The notes below the pieces were generated by a model that worked only from the letters and a program-made list of their open reading frames with translations, did no database searches and was not told the origin of the DNA. Of a DNA stretch of 33,128 bases, positions 16,714 through 25,777 are shown piece after piece. The stretch's first letter is position 1, and every line of letters starts with the position of its first letter. Origin of the DNA: Bacteroidota bacterium (GTDB taxonomy: Bacteria; Bacteroidota; Bacteroidia; UKL13-3); contig CANNQU010000038.1 of assembly GCA_947507965.1 (NCBI GenBank), forward strand, positions 1 through 33,128. Direction: 5' to 3'. The translations under genes were made by a program, and so were the position numbers.

Positions 16714-19314
16714 ATGAATCCCTCAAATCAGCAAGATCAAAATATGTTGCCGGAAATCCATTTAGTAAAAAGATGGCGTTCTTTTGCAATTCTAATTGTT
16801 TCAATTTTTTTAACCATTTTAGCTACTATTTATACTTACCACGATTTGAAGGCTATTGCCAAGAGTGAATTCACTTTGGAATCGAACGAAATTAAAACAA
16901 AAATACATTTACGCCTGCACACCCATGCCCAACTTTTACGAAGTGGTTCTGCATTGTTTGCTACATCGAACGAAATTTCAAGAAAGGATTGGAAAGCATT
17001 TATCGAAAATTCTAAATTAAATTCGAATTTACCTGGAATTCAGGGTGTTGGCTTTTCAGTAATTATCAAAAAAGAACAATTAGAACAACATATCCTTCAA
17101 ATTAAAAAGGAAGGTTTTCCGGAATATGTAGTTCATCCGACAGGAGACAGGGAAATATATACTTCTATTATTTACCTTGAACCTTTTACCAACAGAAATC
17201 TACGAGCATTTGGTTATGATATGTATTCGGAAACGGTAAGAAGATCAGCCATGGAACAAGCCTGCGATTTAGACATGGCAACACTTTCCGGAAAAGTTAT
17301 ATTGGTGCAGGAAACGAAAACTGATGTACAGCCAGGTACTTTAATGTATGTTGCTGTTTACCGCAAGGGTATGCCAATAAATACCAAAGAAGAACGGCGC
17401 ACAGCCATTTTCGGCTGGATATATAGTCCTTATCGAATGGTTGATTTAATGCAAGGCATTTTAGGAGGCCGGAACTTAACTAATAATACCCGTTTGAGGA
17501 TATACGATAACGATGAGATTTCGCTAAGTTCTTTACTTTTCGACTCCCAATCAAAAGACACCATAGCACCTTCTGATAACGTTATTGAAACACATACCAT
17601 ACCCATCGTGTTTAATGGAAAAATATGGACTTTAGTGTTTTCAAAACCGGGTGGACCATTGGCAAATTTTCATGGCGAAGTGTTCACCGTTTTATTGAGT
17701 GGTATCACCATTAGCTTATTGTTATTTTCGTTGTCATGGTCATTAAATAATACACGTTTTAGGGCACAGCAAATCGCAAATCAATTAACCGCCAAAATCA
17801 ACGAAATTGAATCGAAATTTTCATTGTTTATGGACCATTTACCCGCTTCTGCATTTATTAAAGATAGGTATGGCAGAAATTTATTTTTTAATCGGCAACT
17901 TATTGAATTAATGGGCTTTAAAAACTGGGAAAATAAATTGAACCGCGATTTAATGGATGAAACTGACGCTCTTAGGGTTTCAGCTGACGATATAATGACG
18001 ATGGAAAAAGGAAATTTCAAACTTGAGGAAAATTTGATGGATGGGAATGGCCTTATTCGAACCTTTGAAACGCTAAAGTTCATCATTCCACGACAGGGGC
18101 AAGAACCTTTACTGGGTGGAATTTCAATAGATATCACCGAGCGCAAAATAATAGATGAAAAAATTAAACAACATGAAATCCATTTAAGCGAACTTAATGC
18201 CAGCAAGGATAAGTTTTTCTCGATCATCGCCCATGATCTCAAAAGCCCTTTTAACTCCATTATCGGTTTTAGCAGTTTGCTGGTACAACATATTAAGGAT
18301 AAAGATATTCAAGGTATAAACGAGTATGGTAATTTAATCTTAAAATCCGCCAACAATGCGATGGATTTACTTCAGAATCTGATGGATTGGTCGCGTTCCC
18401 AAACGGGCCGGATGGAATTCCAACCGGTGTATGTCGACCTCGTGCCATTGGTGAATAAAACGACCCTTTTCTTTGATGATATTGCTCGGCAAAAATCAAT
18501 CACCATAAAGCGTGTTTTAGAAAATACGGCTTCTATTTATGCTGATATTGCTATGCTAAATACGGTTTTAAGAAACTTAATTTCCAACGCTATAAAATTT
18601 ACCATGCCTGGTGGTGAGATTATCGTTTCAGTTATGAAAAAGCAAAACGAAATTATTTTTTCGGTAAGCGATACCGGTGTGGGCATATCAAAAAACGGCA
18701 TGGAAAAATTATTTCGGATTGAACATAGTTACTCAACCTCTGGCACCAATAAGGAGACAGGAACGGGACTGGGTTTAATCCTTTGCAAGGATTTCATTGA
18801 AAAGCACAATGGAAAAATTTGGGTCGAAAGCGAGGAAGGCAAAGGTTCAAAATTTTATTTTTCATTGCCTTTCAATGCCCAATTACAAGAAAAAAAACCT
18901 ATTGAAAATTTTGGTTCGTCAGCCACCAACAACCATGATGATCCAGTAATAGCGTCACTAAAAATACTAATTGCAGAAGATGATGAAATATCAAAAATTT
19001 TACTGTGCCATCAACTGAAGACCGTTTGTAAAGAAATATTGAAAGCAACGACGGGGATTGAAGCCATTACGATTTGTCGAGATCATCCCGACATAGACCT
19101 ACTCTTGATGGACATCAATATGCCTGAAATGAATGGCTTTATAGCCACACAGCAAATCCGTGAGTTTAACACGAAAGTTATCATCATAGCGCAAACTGCT
19201 CATGCATTAACTGGCGCAAGAGAAAAGTCAATAGCATCAGGATGTAACGATTTTATTTCAAAACCTATTAACAAAAACGAGTTACTGGCATTAATAAAGA
19301 AGTATTTTGGCTAA
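16714..19314 (+). CDS. CHASE-domain hybrid sensor histidine kinase
   Basis: An 866-residue membrane sensor. A membrane segment at about 22-43 and another at about 322-345 enclose a periplasmic CHASE domain (HAQLLRSGSALFATS..., PGIQGVGFS, PTGDREIYTSIIYLEPF, RAFGYDMYSE), which in other proteins binds small ligands such as cytokinin-like compounds or peptides. A PAS domain follows at about 360-480 (LPASAFIKDRYGRNLFFN, GISIDITERK). HisKA has FFSIIAHDLKSPFNSIIGF with phospho-acceptor H507. The ATPase domain shows NLISNAIKFT, VSDTGVGIS and GTGLGL. A C-terminal receiver (about 755-866) has EDD, D800 in LLLMDINMPEMNG, and the SKP lysine. There is no adjacent output regulator, so the phosphate must pass to a distant partner. 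The ligand is unknown. Confidence 0.93.
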   Translation: MNPSNQQDQNMLPEIHLVKRWRSFAILIVSIFLTILATIYTYHDLKAIAKSEFTLESNEIKTKIHLRLHTHAQLLRSGSALFATSNEISRKDWKAFIENSKLNSNLPGIQGVGFSVIIKKEQLEQHILQIKKEGFPEYVVHPTGDREIYTSIIYLEPFTNRNLRAFGYDMYSETVRRSAMEQACDLDMATLSGKVILVQETKTDVQPGTLMYVAVYRKGMPINTKEERRTAIFGWIYSPYRMVDLMQGILGGRNLTNNTRLRIYDNDEISLSSLLFDSQSKDTIAPSDNVIETHTIPIVFNGKIWTLVFSKPGGPLANFHGEVFTVLLSGITISLLLFSLSWSLNNTRFRAQQIANQLTAKINEIESKFSLFMDHLPASAFIKDRYGRNLFFNRQLIELMGFKNWENKLNRDLMDETDALRVSADDIMTMEKGNFKLEENLMDGNGLIRTFETLKFIIPRQGQEPLLGGISIDITERKIIDEKIKQHEIHLSELNASKDKFFSIIAHDLKSPFNSIIGFSSLLVQHIKDKDIQGINEYGNLILKSANNAMDLLQNLMDWSRSQTGRMEFQPVYVDLVPLVNKTTLFFDDIARQKSITIKRVLENTASIYADIAMLNTVLRNLISNAIKFTMPGGEIIVSVMKKQNEIIFSVSDTGVGISKNGMEKLFRIEHSYSTSGTNKETGTGLGLILCKDFIEKHNGKIWVESEEGKGSKFYFSLPFNAQLQEKKPIENFGSSATNNHDDPVIASLKILIAEDDEISKILLCHQLKTVCKEILKATTGIEAITICRDHPDIDLLLMDINMPEMNGFIATQQIREFNTKVIIIAQTAHALTGAREKSIASGCNDFISKPINKNELLALIKKYFG

Positions 19315-19435
19315 GGATAAAAAACTAACAACGACCTGCTAACAGCCTTTTCCACGGCTTATTATAGGAAGCCTGGCGAAATATCTTATACCTTATGGTG
19401 AAGTTATCAAAACGGTGCTGAACATGCTTCGATAT

Positions 19436-19555
19436 CTAATCCAAATAAAAAAGGTAATTACCTTCACCATTTTTATATACGTACCATTCGTATGTACCAC
19501 CGATTGTAATGGCATAAATTGAAATATCCTTTGAGGTAGTTGAATAAGAAATCGA
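19436..19555 (-). pseudogene. Decayed duplicate of the 3' part of the neighbouring small secreted-protein gene
   Basis: Read on the minus strand this gives ISYSTTSKDISIYAITIGG, then TYEWYVYKNGEGNYLFYLD and stop. It lines up with the last third of the protein encoded just upstream at 19598-19987 (FSVTSYGYTTIYCITTGG, then TYDWSAEGNCETYTFTLN and stop), including the GGTY[ED]W motif and nearly the same distance to the stop. An in-frame TAA sits just before the fragment and there is no start codon or signal peptide, so it is a remnant, most likely of a tandem duplication. Confidence 0.75.
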
Positions 19556-19597
19556 TTAATCCATCATGATTTATTTGGGTTCAAACAGACCGATATG

Positions 19598-19987
19598 TTA
19601 ATTCAAGGTGAAAGTATACGTTTCGCAATTCCCTTCTGCACTCCAATCATAAGTTCCACCAGTTGTGATGCAATATATCGTAGTGTAACCATATGAAGTG
19701 ACAGAAAAGCTTTCATATGGTGATAAAGTTCCTCTATAATAACCTTCAACGTAGACCTTAACATAATATCCCGAATTGTTTACAAATAATACAGTACACC
19801 CACCACGGGTCTTTGAAGTTTTCGGAGCTTCCACATCCGTTGTAGGAACATCATATTTAATGTTGGGATTCGCTCCTCGTGTGGCATCCACCTTCGTTTT
19901 TGAGACAACTTCCCCATTTTTGCTTTGAGAATACGATGCTGTTAATGCAAAAATGGTAATGACTATGGTTAAGAAAATATTTTTCAT
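19598..19987 (-). CDS. Small secreted protein of unknown function
   Basis: A 129-residue protein with a clear signal peptide (MKNIFLTIVITIFALTASYS, cleaved near residue 20). The next 40 residues are polar and low in structure (NGEVVSKTKVDATRGANPN). The C-terminal 65 residues form a beta-rich domain with aromatic strands: CTVLFVNNSGYYVKVYVEG, YYRGTLSPYES, TTIYCITTGGTYDW. The VYVEGYYRGTLSP stretch recalls PEGA-like or other small beta-sandwich repeats, but I cannot assign a family. There are three cysteines. It lacks a YPNP sorting domain, so it is probably periplasmic or released. A decayed duplicate of its C-terminal end lies directly downstream. Function not known. Confidence 0.75.
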   Translation of the reverse strand: MKNIFLTIVITIFALTASYSQSKNGEVVSKTKVDATRGANPNIKYDVPTTDVEAPKTSKTRGGCTVLFVNNSGYYVKVYVEGYYRGTLSPYESFSVTSYGYTTIYCITTGGTYDWSAEGNCETYTFTLN

Positions 19988-20150
19988 AAGAGATCGATTT
20001 TATGGTTGAATATTTATTCGGTGTGCACACTGCCGATGATTTTTATGGAACACACGATTGGCGAAGGTCTATAAAAACCTGTTATCCATTACGTTGATAT
20101 AGCGTTAGATGAATTATGACCTTCATCCTAGACCCTTATGGTTAAAGGCC

Positions 20151-20231
20151 CTAATGACTGAAACAAGGGAAATATAACAGGGCTACCAAAAGAAGACAAA
20201 CCCAATATCTTTTTAAAAATTTATTGACCAT
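20151..20231 (-). pseudogene. Possible orphan signal-peptide fragment
   Basis: A 26-codon frame reading MVNKFLKRYWVCLLLVALLY then FPCFSH and stop has the basic start and hydrophobic core of a signal peptide but nothing after it; the following frame is blocked. It could be the left-over 5' end of a secreted-protein gene in this patch of small and broken genes. It could equally be chance in AT-rich DNA. Confidence 0.2.
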
Positions 20232-20300
20232 CAAACAAAAAATTGCATAAAATAAACAAATCAAAAATTGACCGTCGTAAACGAGCCTAAAACAATATAA

Positions 20301-20507
20301 ATGCTTGGTGGTGGCTGCTTCCTGTTTTCTCATGCGATAGGAAATCCGCCTTTTACACACGCTGAAGAAGATTCAATCTCCTATCACGCTAGAGATATTG
20401 ACAATCCAATTAAACCCTTAACTGTTTTTAGTGAAAAAATTACGAGTTATGAAAACGATAAATTTGCTTTTAATAAGGATGAAATGTTTGATCCAGCTAG
20501 ACTTTAA
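20301..20507 (+). CDS. Small hypothetical protein
   Basis: A 68-codon frame starting at ATG 20301, directly after an in-frame TAA at 20298-20300. The C-terminal 45 residues (EEDSISYHARDIDNPIKPL..., ending KDEMFDPARL) are charged and protein-like in composition, while the first 15 are hydrophobic with a cysteine (MLGGGCFLFSHAIG). I do not recognise it. It may be a small real gene or a fragment, and it partly overlaps low-quality frames on the other strand. Confidence 0.3.
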   Translation: MLGGGCFLFSHAIGNPPFTHAEEDSISYHARDIDNPIKPLTVFSEKITSYENDKFAFNKDEMFDPARL

Positions 20508-20567
20508 ATGCACTTCACGAAATAATCTTTAAAATGGTGCACTAGATGTGGATTAAGTAATAATTAA

Positions 20568-20608
20568 AAAAGCTGTAAGTACTTATTAATAAAGTATTTA
20601 CAGCTTTT
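20568..20608 (-). terminator. Intrinsic terminator of the tRNA-Ala gene
   Basis: Arms at 20592-20608 and 20568-20584 pair over 17 positions with a single mismatch around a 7-base loop. On the minus strand the second arm ends in a run of T and lies four bases past the 3' end of the tRNA. It would also slow transcription from the left on the plus strand. Confidence 0.75.
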
Positions 20609-20612
20609 CTTG

Positions 20613-20685
20613 TGGAGAATATCGGACTCGAACCGACCACCTCAAACATGCCATGCTTGCGCTCTACCAGATGAGCTAATTCCCC
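20613..20685 (-). tRNA. tRNA-Ala (anticodon GGC)
   Basis: The minus strand gives a 73-base cloverleaf: acceptor GGGGAAT pairing with ATTCTCC (one G-T pair), D arm AGCTC...GAGC, anticodon stem CAAGC/GTTTG around loop ATGGCAT (anticodon GGC, reading GCC/GCT alanine codons), T arm GTCGG TTCGAGT CCGAT and discriminator A. The 3' CCA is not encoded, so it must be added after transcription. Confidence 0.93.
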
Positions 20686-20844
20686 ATATTTTTGATTCTC
20701 TTCGGGCTGCAATATTAAGGAATTATTTTAATTTTATAGAGCCTACCTTTCAAAAAAATAAAAGTTGGAATAAATAAACTTACCCACGAATTTGAAAATC
20801 AGGTTTTCTATGTGCATGTATTTTATATTTTTGCAGGCTTTATG

Positions 20845-21846
20845 ATGGAAAAAGTTGTTAGCGGAATACGCCCTACGGGAAACCTGCACTTGGGAAACTA
20901 CTTCGGTGCCTTGCAAAATTTTATTAAAATGCAAGATACCCATGAATGCTATTTCTTCATTGCCGACTATCACTCGCTCACCACTCACCCGAACCCAGCC
21001 GACCTCCATAAAAACGTACGACAAGTGTTGGTGGAATATTTAGCGGCTGGCTTAAGCCCCGACAAATCGGCCATTTATTTACAAAGCGATTTGCCCGAGA
21101 CCGCCGAGGTGTATTTGCTCCTTAATATGAACGCCTATCTGGGCGAGTTGGAACGTAATAGCAGCTTTAAAGATAAAATACGCACCCACCCCAATAACAT
21201 CAATGCCGGATTACTCACCTACCCTGTGCTGATGGCTGCCGATATTTTAATTCACCGGGCCCATAAGGTTCCTGTAGGGAAAGACCAAGAGCAGCACCTG
21301 GAGATGACGCGCGAATATGCCAGAAGATTTAATAGCATGTATGAGAATGATTTTTTTATAGAACCTACCGCTTTTAATTTTGGCGAGAAATTAATTAAAA
21401 TTCCAGGGCTCGACGGTACCGGCAAGATGAGTAAAAGTGATAATGGAATGAATGCCATTTTTTTGATGGACGATGATAAAACCATAGAAAAGAAAATAAA
21501 AGCGGCGAAAACCGATTTAGGACCTCAAGGAAGCGATACCGAATTCTCTCCTGAAATAGAAAATATTTTTGGCCTCTTCGCACTCGTTAGCACAAAGGAT
21601 ACCCTAAAACATTTTGAGGATAAATGGAAAAATGGTGAGGCGAAATGGTATGGCGAGATGAAAAAACAATTAACGGCCGATATGATAAAATTTATTACGC
21701 CCATTAGAAATAAAATAGTTGAATTGAACAATGACGATAACTACCTCAGTAAAGTAGCCAAGCAAGGTGCAGAGAAAGCCCATGAAAGCGGGGCAAAGAC
21801 GGTGAAGGCGATGAGAGAAATAATTGGATTCAGGAAATTTTTCTAG
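20845..21846 (+). CDS. trpS: Tryptophan--tRNA ligase
   Basis: A 333-residue class I aminoacyl-tRNA synthetase that charges tRNA-Trp. The nucleotide-binding signature is TGNLHLGN at 11-18 after GIRP, and the second is GKMSKSDNG with KMSKS at 194-198. Other family blocks are FIADYHSLT, AADILIHRAHKVPVGKDQEQH and LDGTGKMSKS. Length matches E. coli TrpS (334). I start it at ATG 20845 (MEKVVSGIRPTG); ATG 20842 would add one Met, and ATG 20812 would add an atypical hydrophobic leader. TATTTTTG at 20826-20833 fits a -7 box, so the mRNA could be nearly leaderless, although the -33 box is poor. Divergent from the tRNA-Ala gene. Confidence 0.97.
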   Translation: MEKVVSGIRPTGNLHLGNYFGALQNFIKMQDTHECYFFIADYHSLTTHPNPADLHKNVRQVLVEYLAAGLSPDKSAIYLQSDLPETAEVYLLLNMNAYLGELERNSSFKDKIRTHPNNINAGLLTYPVLMAADILIHRAHKVPVGKDQEQHLEMTREYARRFNSMYENDFFIEPTAFNFGEKLIKIPGLDGTGKMSKSDNGMNAIFLMDDDKTIEKKIKAAKTDLGPQGSDTEFSPEIENIFGLFALVSTKDTLKHFEDKWKNGEAKWYGEMKKQLTADMIKFITPIRNKIVELNNDDNYLSKVAKQGAEKAHESGAKTVKAMREIIGFRKFF

Positions 21847-21921
21847 GCGCTATTCATGACCGGTAATAACCAGAGTGAAAACAAAATTTTTAATTACTAA
21901 TATTTAATTCTTAATTGCATT

Positions 21922-22542
21922 ATGCATATAGCCATAGCCGGAAACATAGGCGCAGGAAAAACAACACTCACCACCTTGCTTGCCAAGCATTATGGTTGGA
22001 CACCACAATTTGAAGAGGTGGATAATAACCCCTATATTGAAGATTTTTATAACGACATGCAACGATGGAGTTTTAATCTTCAGATTTTCTTTTTGCATAA
22101 CCGCTATAACAATTTGGTTCAACTGAAAAAAGATAAAACAAAAACTATCATTCAAGACCGTACCATTTATGAAGATGCCTATATCTTCGCCCCAAACCTA
22201 CACGCCATGGGACTGATGAGCTCCCGCGATTTTGAAACCTACAGCAAATTATTTGAAACCATAAAATCGCAACTAAAAGGTCCCGATTTACTGATCTATC
22301 TGCGTGCCACTATTCCATCATTGGTTAATAATATCCAAAAGCGGGGTAGAGATTTCGAAGATAGCATACGCTTGGATTATTTGAAACGCTTAAACGAACG
22401 CTACGAAGCATGGATTAGTAAATATAAAGAAGGCAAACTACTCATTATTGATATTGACGATATGAATTTCGCCGAAAATAAAGAACATCTTGGTGAAATA
22501 ATTAATAAAATTGAACGGGAGATCAACGGACTATTCAAATAA
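21922..22542 (+). CDS. Deoxynucleoside kinase
   Basis: A 206-residue kinase of the dNK/dCK-dGK family, which phosphorylates deoxynucleosides for nucleotide salvage in the cytoplasm. The P-loop is GNIGAGKTTL at 7-16. EEVDNNPYIEDFY with E31/E32 and QDRTIYEDAYIFA (D79, R80, E84) carry the substrate and catalytic residues. The lid region has KRGRDFEDSIRLDYLKRLNERYEAW at about 140-164, with the usual arginines. Relatives in this phylum act on deoxyadenosine or deoxyguanosine; the precise substrate is not fixed by the sequence. It lies 75 bases after trpS on the same strand. Confidence 0.92.
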   Translation: MHIAIAGNIGAGKTTLTTLLAKHYGWTPQFEEVDNNPYIEDFYNDMQRWSFNLQIFFLHNRYNNLVQLKKDKTKTIIQDRTIYEDAYIFAPNLHAMGLMSSRDFETYSKLFETIKSQLKGPDLLIYLRATIPSLVNNIQKRGRDFEDSIRLDYLKRLNERYEAWISKYKEGKLLIIDIDDMNFAENKEHLGEIINKIEREINGLFK

Positions 22543-22591
22543 ATAGTCGTTTCCCCTCTTTTACCTTCATCGAATCACGGAATCATTTTCT

Positions 22592-24082
22592 ATGCAACAG
22601 AATTTACCGACAACCTTAGGCGCCCTTAAAAAATCAGGCTTTGCCTTGCGCAGCATCAAAGAGGAGATGCGTGATAATTTAATTCATGCTCTAAAAAACA
22701 AAATCGATTTGTTTGAAGGCATACAGGGGTATGAGTTAAGTGTGATACCTCAGCTGCAAACCGCCATCCTTTCAAAGCATAATATTATTTTATTGGGCTT
22801 AAGAGGACAAGCAAAAACAAAAATTGCCCGACTCATGGTTCGGCTTCTCGATGAATACATACCCATCGTGGAAGGCTCTGAAATTAATGACAACCCATTA
22901 CAACCTTTAAGTCGCTTTGCCAAAGACCGAATAGAAGAAAAAGGTGATGATACTCCTATTGCCTGGATCCATCGAGACCTTCGATACACCGAAAAACTGG
23001 CCACCCCGGATGTATCGGTAGCCGATTTAATTGGTGATGCCGACCCCATTAAAGCGGCTACCTTAAAGCTACCCTATAGCGACGAACGGGTTATACATTA
23101 TGGCTTAATTCCGAGAAGCAATAGAGGATTATTCGTAATTAATGAGCTCCCCGATTTACAAGCCCGTATTCAAGTTTCGCTCTTTAATATCTTACAAGAA
23201 GGAGATATTCAAATTCGTGGTTTTAAATTACGAATGCCACTCGACATCCAATTTATTTTTACCGCTAACCCCGAAGATTACACCAACAGAGGTAGTATTG
23301 TAACCCCGTTGAAAGATCGTATCGACTCACAGATATTAACGCATTACCCTAAAACATTGGAGATTGCGCAACGTGTTACCATGCAGGAGGCCGATATTAA
23401 TCCCGACGTTTCTTCTAAAATTTATTGCGCCCCGCTCTTAAAACGTATCCTTGAGCGAGTGGCCTTTGAAGCAAGAGAGAGTACGTTCGTAGACCAAAAA
23501 AGTGGTGTGAGTGCCCGGCTTACCATCAGTGCCTACGAAAACTTGTATAGTTCGGCCTACCGGCGTATGCTGATGCAACATAGCGACACCGAATTTGTTC
23601 GAATTACCGACCTGATGAGTATGATACCCAATATTACCGGTAAGGTAGAATTGGTGTATGAAGGTGAGGTGGAAGGCGTTTCCAATGTTGCACAAAATTT
23701 ATTGGGAAAAGCCATACGATCGGAGTTTTTGATGCATTTCCCCGACCCTAATAAACTAGCCAAAACAAAACAACGGGCTAACGGACCTTTCGAAAAAATA
23801 GTAACCTGGTTTAATGATAACACCCTGTTTCTAAATCCTGATTTAAGTTTCGATGAATATCGTAAAAGGATTTTAAACGTTAGCTACTTAAAAGAAGTGG
23901 TAACCAACCATCACCACGACCTGAGTGAAACGGACACCTTACTGATGATGGAATTTGTGCTCCATGGATTAGCCGAATATAATAAGCTTAGTAAATTTGT
24001 GAGCGACACCGATATAAAATTTTCCGACCTAATGAATAGCATGTTAAAGGTTCCATCATCTAATGAAGAAGAGGAAATCTAA
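22592..24082 (+). CDS. MoxR/magnesium-chelatase-like AAA+ ATPase
   Basis: A 496-residue AAA+ protein of the BchI/MoxR clade, usually annotated as magnesium chelatase in Bacteroidota although chlorophyll synthesis is not expected here. The P-loop is GLRGQAKT at 69-76, with Gln-Ala in place of the more usual Thr-Gly. Walker B is GLFVINELPDL, with N183-E184 instead of D-E. Sensor 1 is FIFTANPEDYTNRG and the arginine finger is LKDRIDSQ (R242). The last 200 residues are helical (LTISAYENLYSSAYRRM...). MoxR-type ATPases commonly work as chaperones with a von Willebrand factor A (VWA) protein encoded next door, but none is adjacent here. It lies 49 bases after the kinase gene. Confidence 0.85.
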   Translation: MQQNLPTTLGALKKSGFALRSIKEEMRDNLIHALKNKIDLFEGIQGYELSVIPQLQTAILSKHNIILLGLRGQAKTKIARLMVRLLDEYIPIVEGSEINDNPLQPLSRFAKDRIEEKGDDTPIAWIHRDLRYTEKLATPDVSVADLIGDADPIKAATLKLPYSDERVIHYGLIPRSNRGLFVINELPDLQARIQVSLFNILQEGDIQIRGFKLRMPLDIQFIFTANPEDYTNRGSIVTPLKDRIDSQILTHYPKTLEIAQRVTMQEADINPDVSSKIYCAPLLKRILERVAFEARESTFVDQKSGVSARLTISAYENLYSSAYRRMLMQHSDTEFVRITDLMSMIPNITGKVELVYEGEVEGVSNVAQNLLGKAIRSEFLMHFPDPNKLAKTKQRANGPFEKIVTWFNDNTLFLNPDLSFDEYRKRILNVSYLKEVVTNHHHDLSETDTLLMMEFVLHGLAEYNKLSKFVSDTDIKFSDLMNSMLKVPSSNEEEEI

Positions 24083-24133
24083 TTTTCGATATAAATTTGC
24101 AAACCATCACAACACCATACCAGAGAAACACAC

Positions 24134-24907
24134 ATGACCTATCAATACATTTTAACACAGCTCTCAGAAAATATTCTTACCATCACCATTAATCGCCCCG
24201 ACAAGCTCAATGCGCTTAACCGTGATTTACTGCAAGAGATAAAAGATGCCGTGATGAACGCACAAACGAATGAAGAGGTGGCGGGAATCATTCTTACAGG
24301 AAGCGGACAAAAAGCATTTGCTGCCGGTGCCGACATCGCTGAATTTTCAAGCTATTCGGTAGAAGAGGGCACTTCCCTTTCGGGAGCTGGGCATTTGGTG
24401 ATGAACGAAATCGAAAACTCCACGAAACCCGTTGTGGCTGCCGTGAACGGATTTGCATTAGGCGGCGGTTGCGAGTTGGCACTAGCCTGTCATATTCGAA
24501 TGGCCAGCACCAATGCTAAATTTGGACAACCCGAAGTAAAGCTCGGACTCATACCCGGTTATGGAGGCACCCAGCGATTAACCCGATGTATTGGTAAAGC
24601 ACAGGCATTAGAATTTTTGCTTACGGCCGATACTATTGGAGCAGAGAAAGCCAAGCTATTAGGACTCGTTAATGAGGTGGTAGCACCGGAAGAATTATTG
24701 AGTCACTGCAAAAGTCTTTTAGATAAAGTGAAAACAAAATCACCATTAACAATTGCCCAAATTTTAAAGCTCTCGAATAACTATTATCAAGGCAGCGGCT
24801 TTGAAGAAGAAATTAAAGAATTTGGGAATTGTTTCGGAACGGCCGACTTTAAAGAAGGTACCGACGCATTTTTTAATAAACGGGTGGCCATTTTTACAGG
24901 AAAATAA
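24134..24907 (+). CDS. Enoyl-CoA hydratase/isomerase (crotonase family)
   Basis: A 257-residue crotonase, the standard length. The acyl-CoA and oxyanion-hole signature is AFAAGADIAEF at 61-71 and NGFALGGGCELALACHIRMAS at 106-125. The two catalytic glutamates are present, E114 in GGCELAL and E134 in GQPEVKLGLIPGYGGTQRL, twenty apart as in rat enoyl-CoA hydratase. It should therefore hydrate 2-trans-enoyl-CoA in fatty-acid beta-oxidation or a related degradation pathway. It lies 51 bases after the MoxR-like gene on the same strand and no other beta-oxidation gene is present, so physiological substrate and pathway partners are unknown. Confidence 0.93.
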   Translation: MTYQYILTQLSENILTITINRPDKLNALNRDLLQEIKDAVMNAQTNEEVAGIILTGSGQKAFAAGADIAEFSSYSVEEGTSLSGAGHLVMNEIENSTKPVVAAVNGFALGGGCELALACHIRMASTNAKFGQPEVKLGLIPGYGGTQRLTRCIGKAQALEFLLTADTIGAEKAKLLGLVNEVVAPEELLSHCKSLLDKVKTKSPLTIAQILKLSNNYYQGSGFEEEIKEFGNCFGTADFKEGTDAFFNKRVAIFTGK

Positions 24908-25016
24908 GGATTCTTGACGCAAACCAAAAATCGATAACCCGGTTCAAGGTTCTACCTGTTCGTAGCTGCAAATTCGCCTTTATTTAAGGTGTCAAACACG
25001 TATCTCGTATTCGACG

Positions 25017-25721
25017 CTAATCCCGAAACTCATAACCCACCCCTCGGTGAGAAATGAAATGAGAAGGATGGTGTGAATCTTCTTCAAAATAACGCCTAAA
25101 CGTTAGAATAAAATTGTCGATCGTACGTGTTATCGGTGCAACTTTATAACCCCATACGGTATGTAAAATAGTTTCCCTACTCACCACGATACCTTTGTTT
25201 TCAATCAATAGCTTCAAAAGCATCATCTCCCGTTTGGTAAGTTTTGCTTTCTCATTCACACCTTGAGCATCGTACGTTTCGAAGTTGATCAGGTTTTTCT
25301 TTCCGAATTTGTAGATACTATTAATTTTTTGTGACGCCACGGCCCGATCATCCTTTAGAATCAAATTTTGAATTCGAAGCAGGAGTTCTTCCAGGTTAAA
25401 AGGTTTTGTAACATAATCATCGCCCCCTTTTCTAAGACCCAAAATCTTATCCTCGCTGGAGTTTTTTGCCGATAAAAACAATACGGGCATCGTGGCATTA
25501 TGAATTCTAATATTCTCACACAATCGAATGCCATCAATATCGGGAAGCATAACATCAAGTAATGCTAAATTATAGTCGTTGTTCGCCTTCAAAAGATTTA
25601 AAGCATCCGTACCGTTGCCAACGGCATCAACCGAATACCCATCCATTTCAAGGTTTAATTTTAATCCTTCCTGAAGATGTAATTCATCTTCAACCAAAAG
25701 TATCTTTTTCTTTAAAGCCAT
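25017..25721 (-). CDS. OmpR/PhoB-type response regulator
   Basis: A 234-residue two-component regulator. The receiver domain (about 5-118) has ILLVEDE, phospho-acceptor D56 in LALLDVMLPDIDG, LFLSAK and K106 in YVTKPFNL. The C-terminal DNA-binding winged helix (about 135-232) has LTKREMMLLKLLIENKGIVVSRETIL and TIDNFILTFRRYFE, ending HRGVGYEF. It is encoded 56 bases downstream of the histidine kinase at 25778-26917, its likely partner. Target genes are unknown; the strongly structured intergenic region beyond the kinase gene is a candidate. Confidence 0.95.
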   Translation of the reverse strand: MALKKKILLVEDELHLQEGLKLNLEMDGYSVDAVGNGTDALNLLKANNDYNLALLDVMLPDIDGIRLCENIRIHNATMPVLFLSAKNSSEDKILGLRKGGDDYVTKPFNLEELLLRIQNLILKDDRAVASQKINSIYKFGKKNLINFETYDAQGVNEKAKLTKREMMLLKLLIENKGIVVSRETILHTVWGYKVAPITRTIDNFILTFRRYFEEDSHHPSHFISHRGVGYEFRD

Positions 25722-25777
25722 AAGATGATAATTTAATAATTTAATAAACTCTTTCCTAGAGGTTATCGCTGGATTAA

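Noticed and set aside
22592-24082. Genuine magnesium chelatase subunit of chlorophyll or cobalamin synthesis
   Set aside because: No other tetrapyrrole gene is near, the Walker motifs differ from the BchI form, and no BchD/BchH partner is present.
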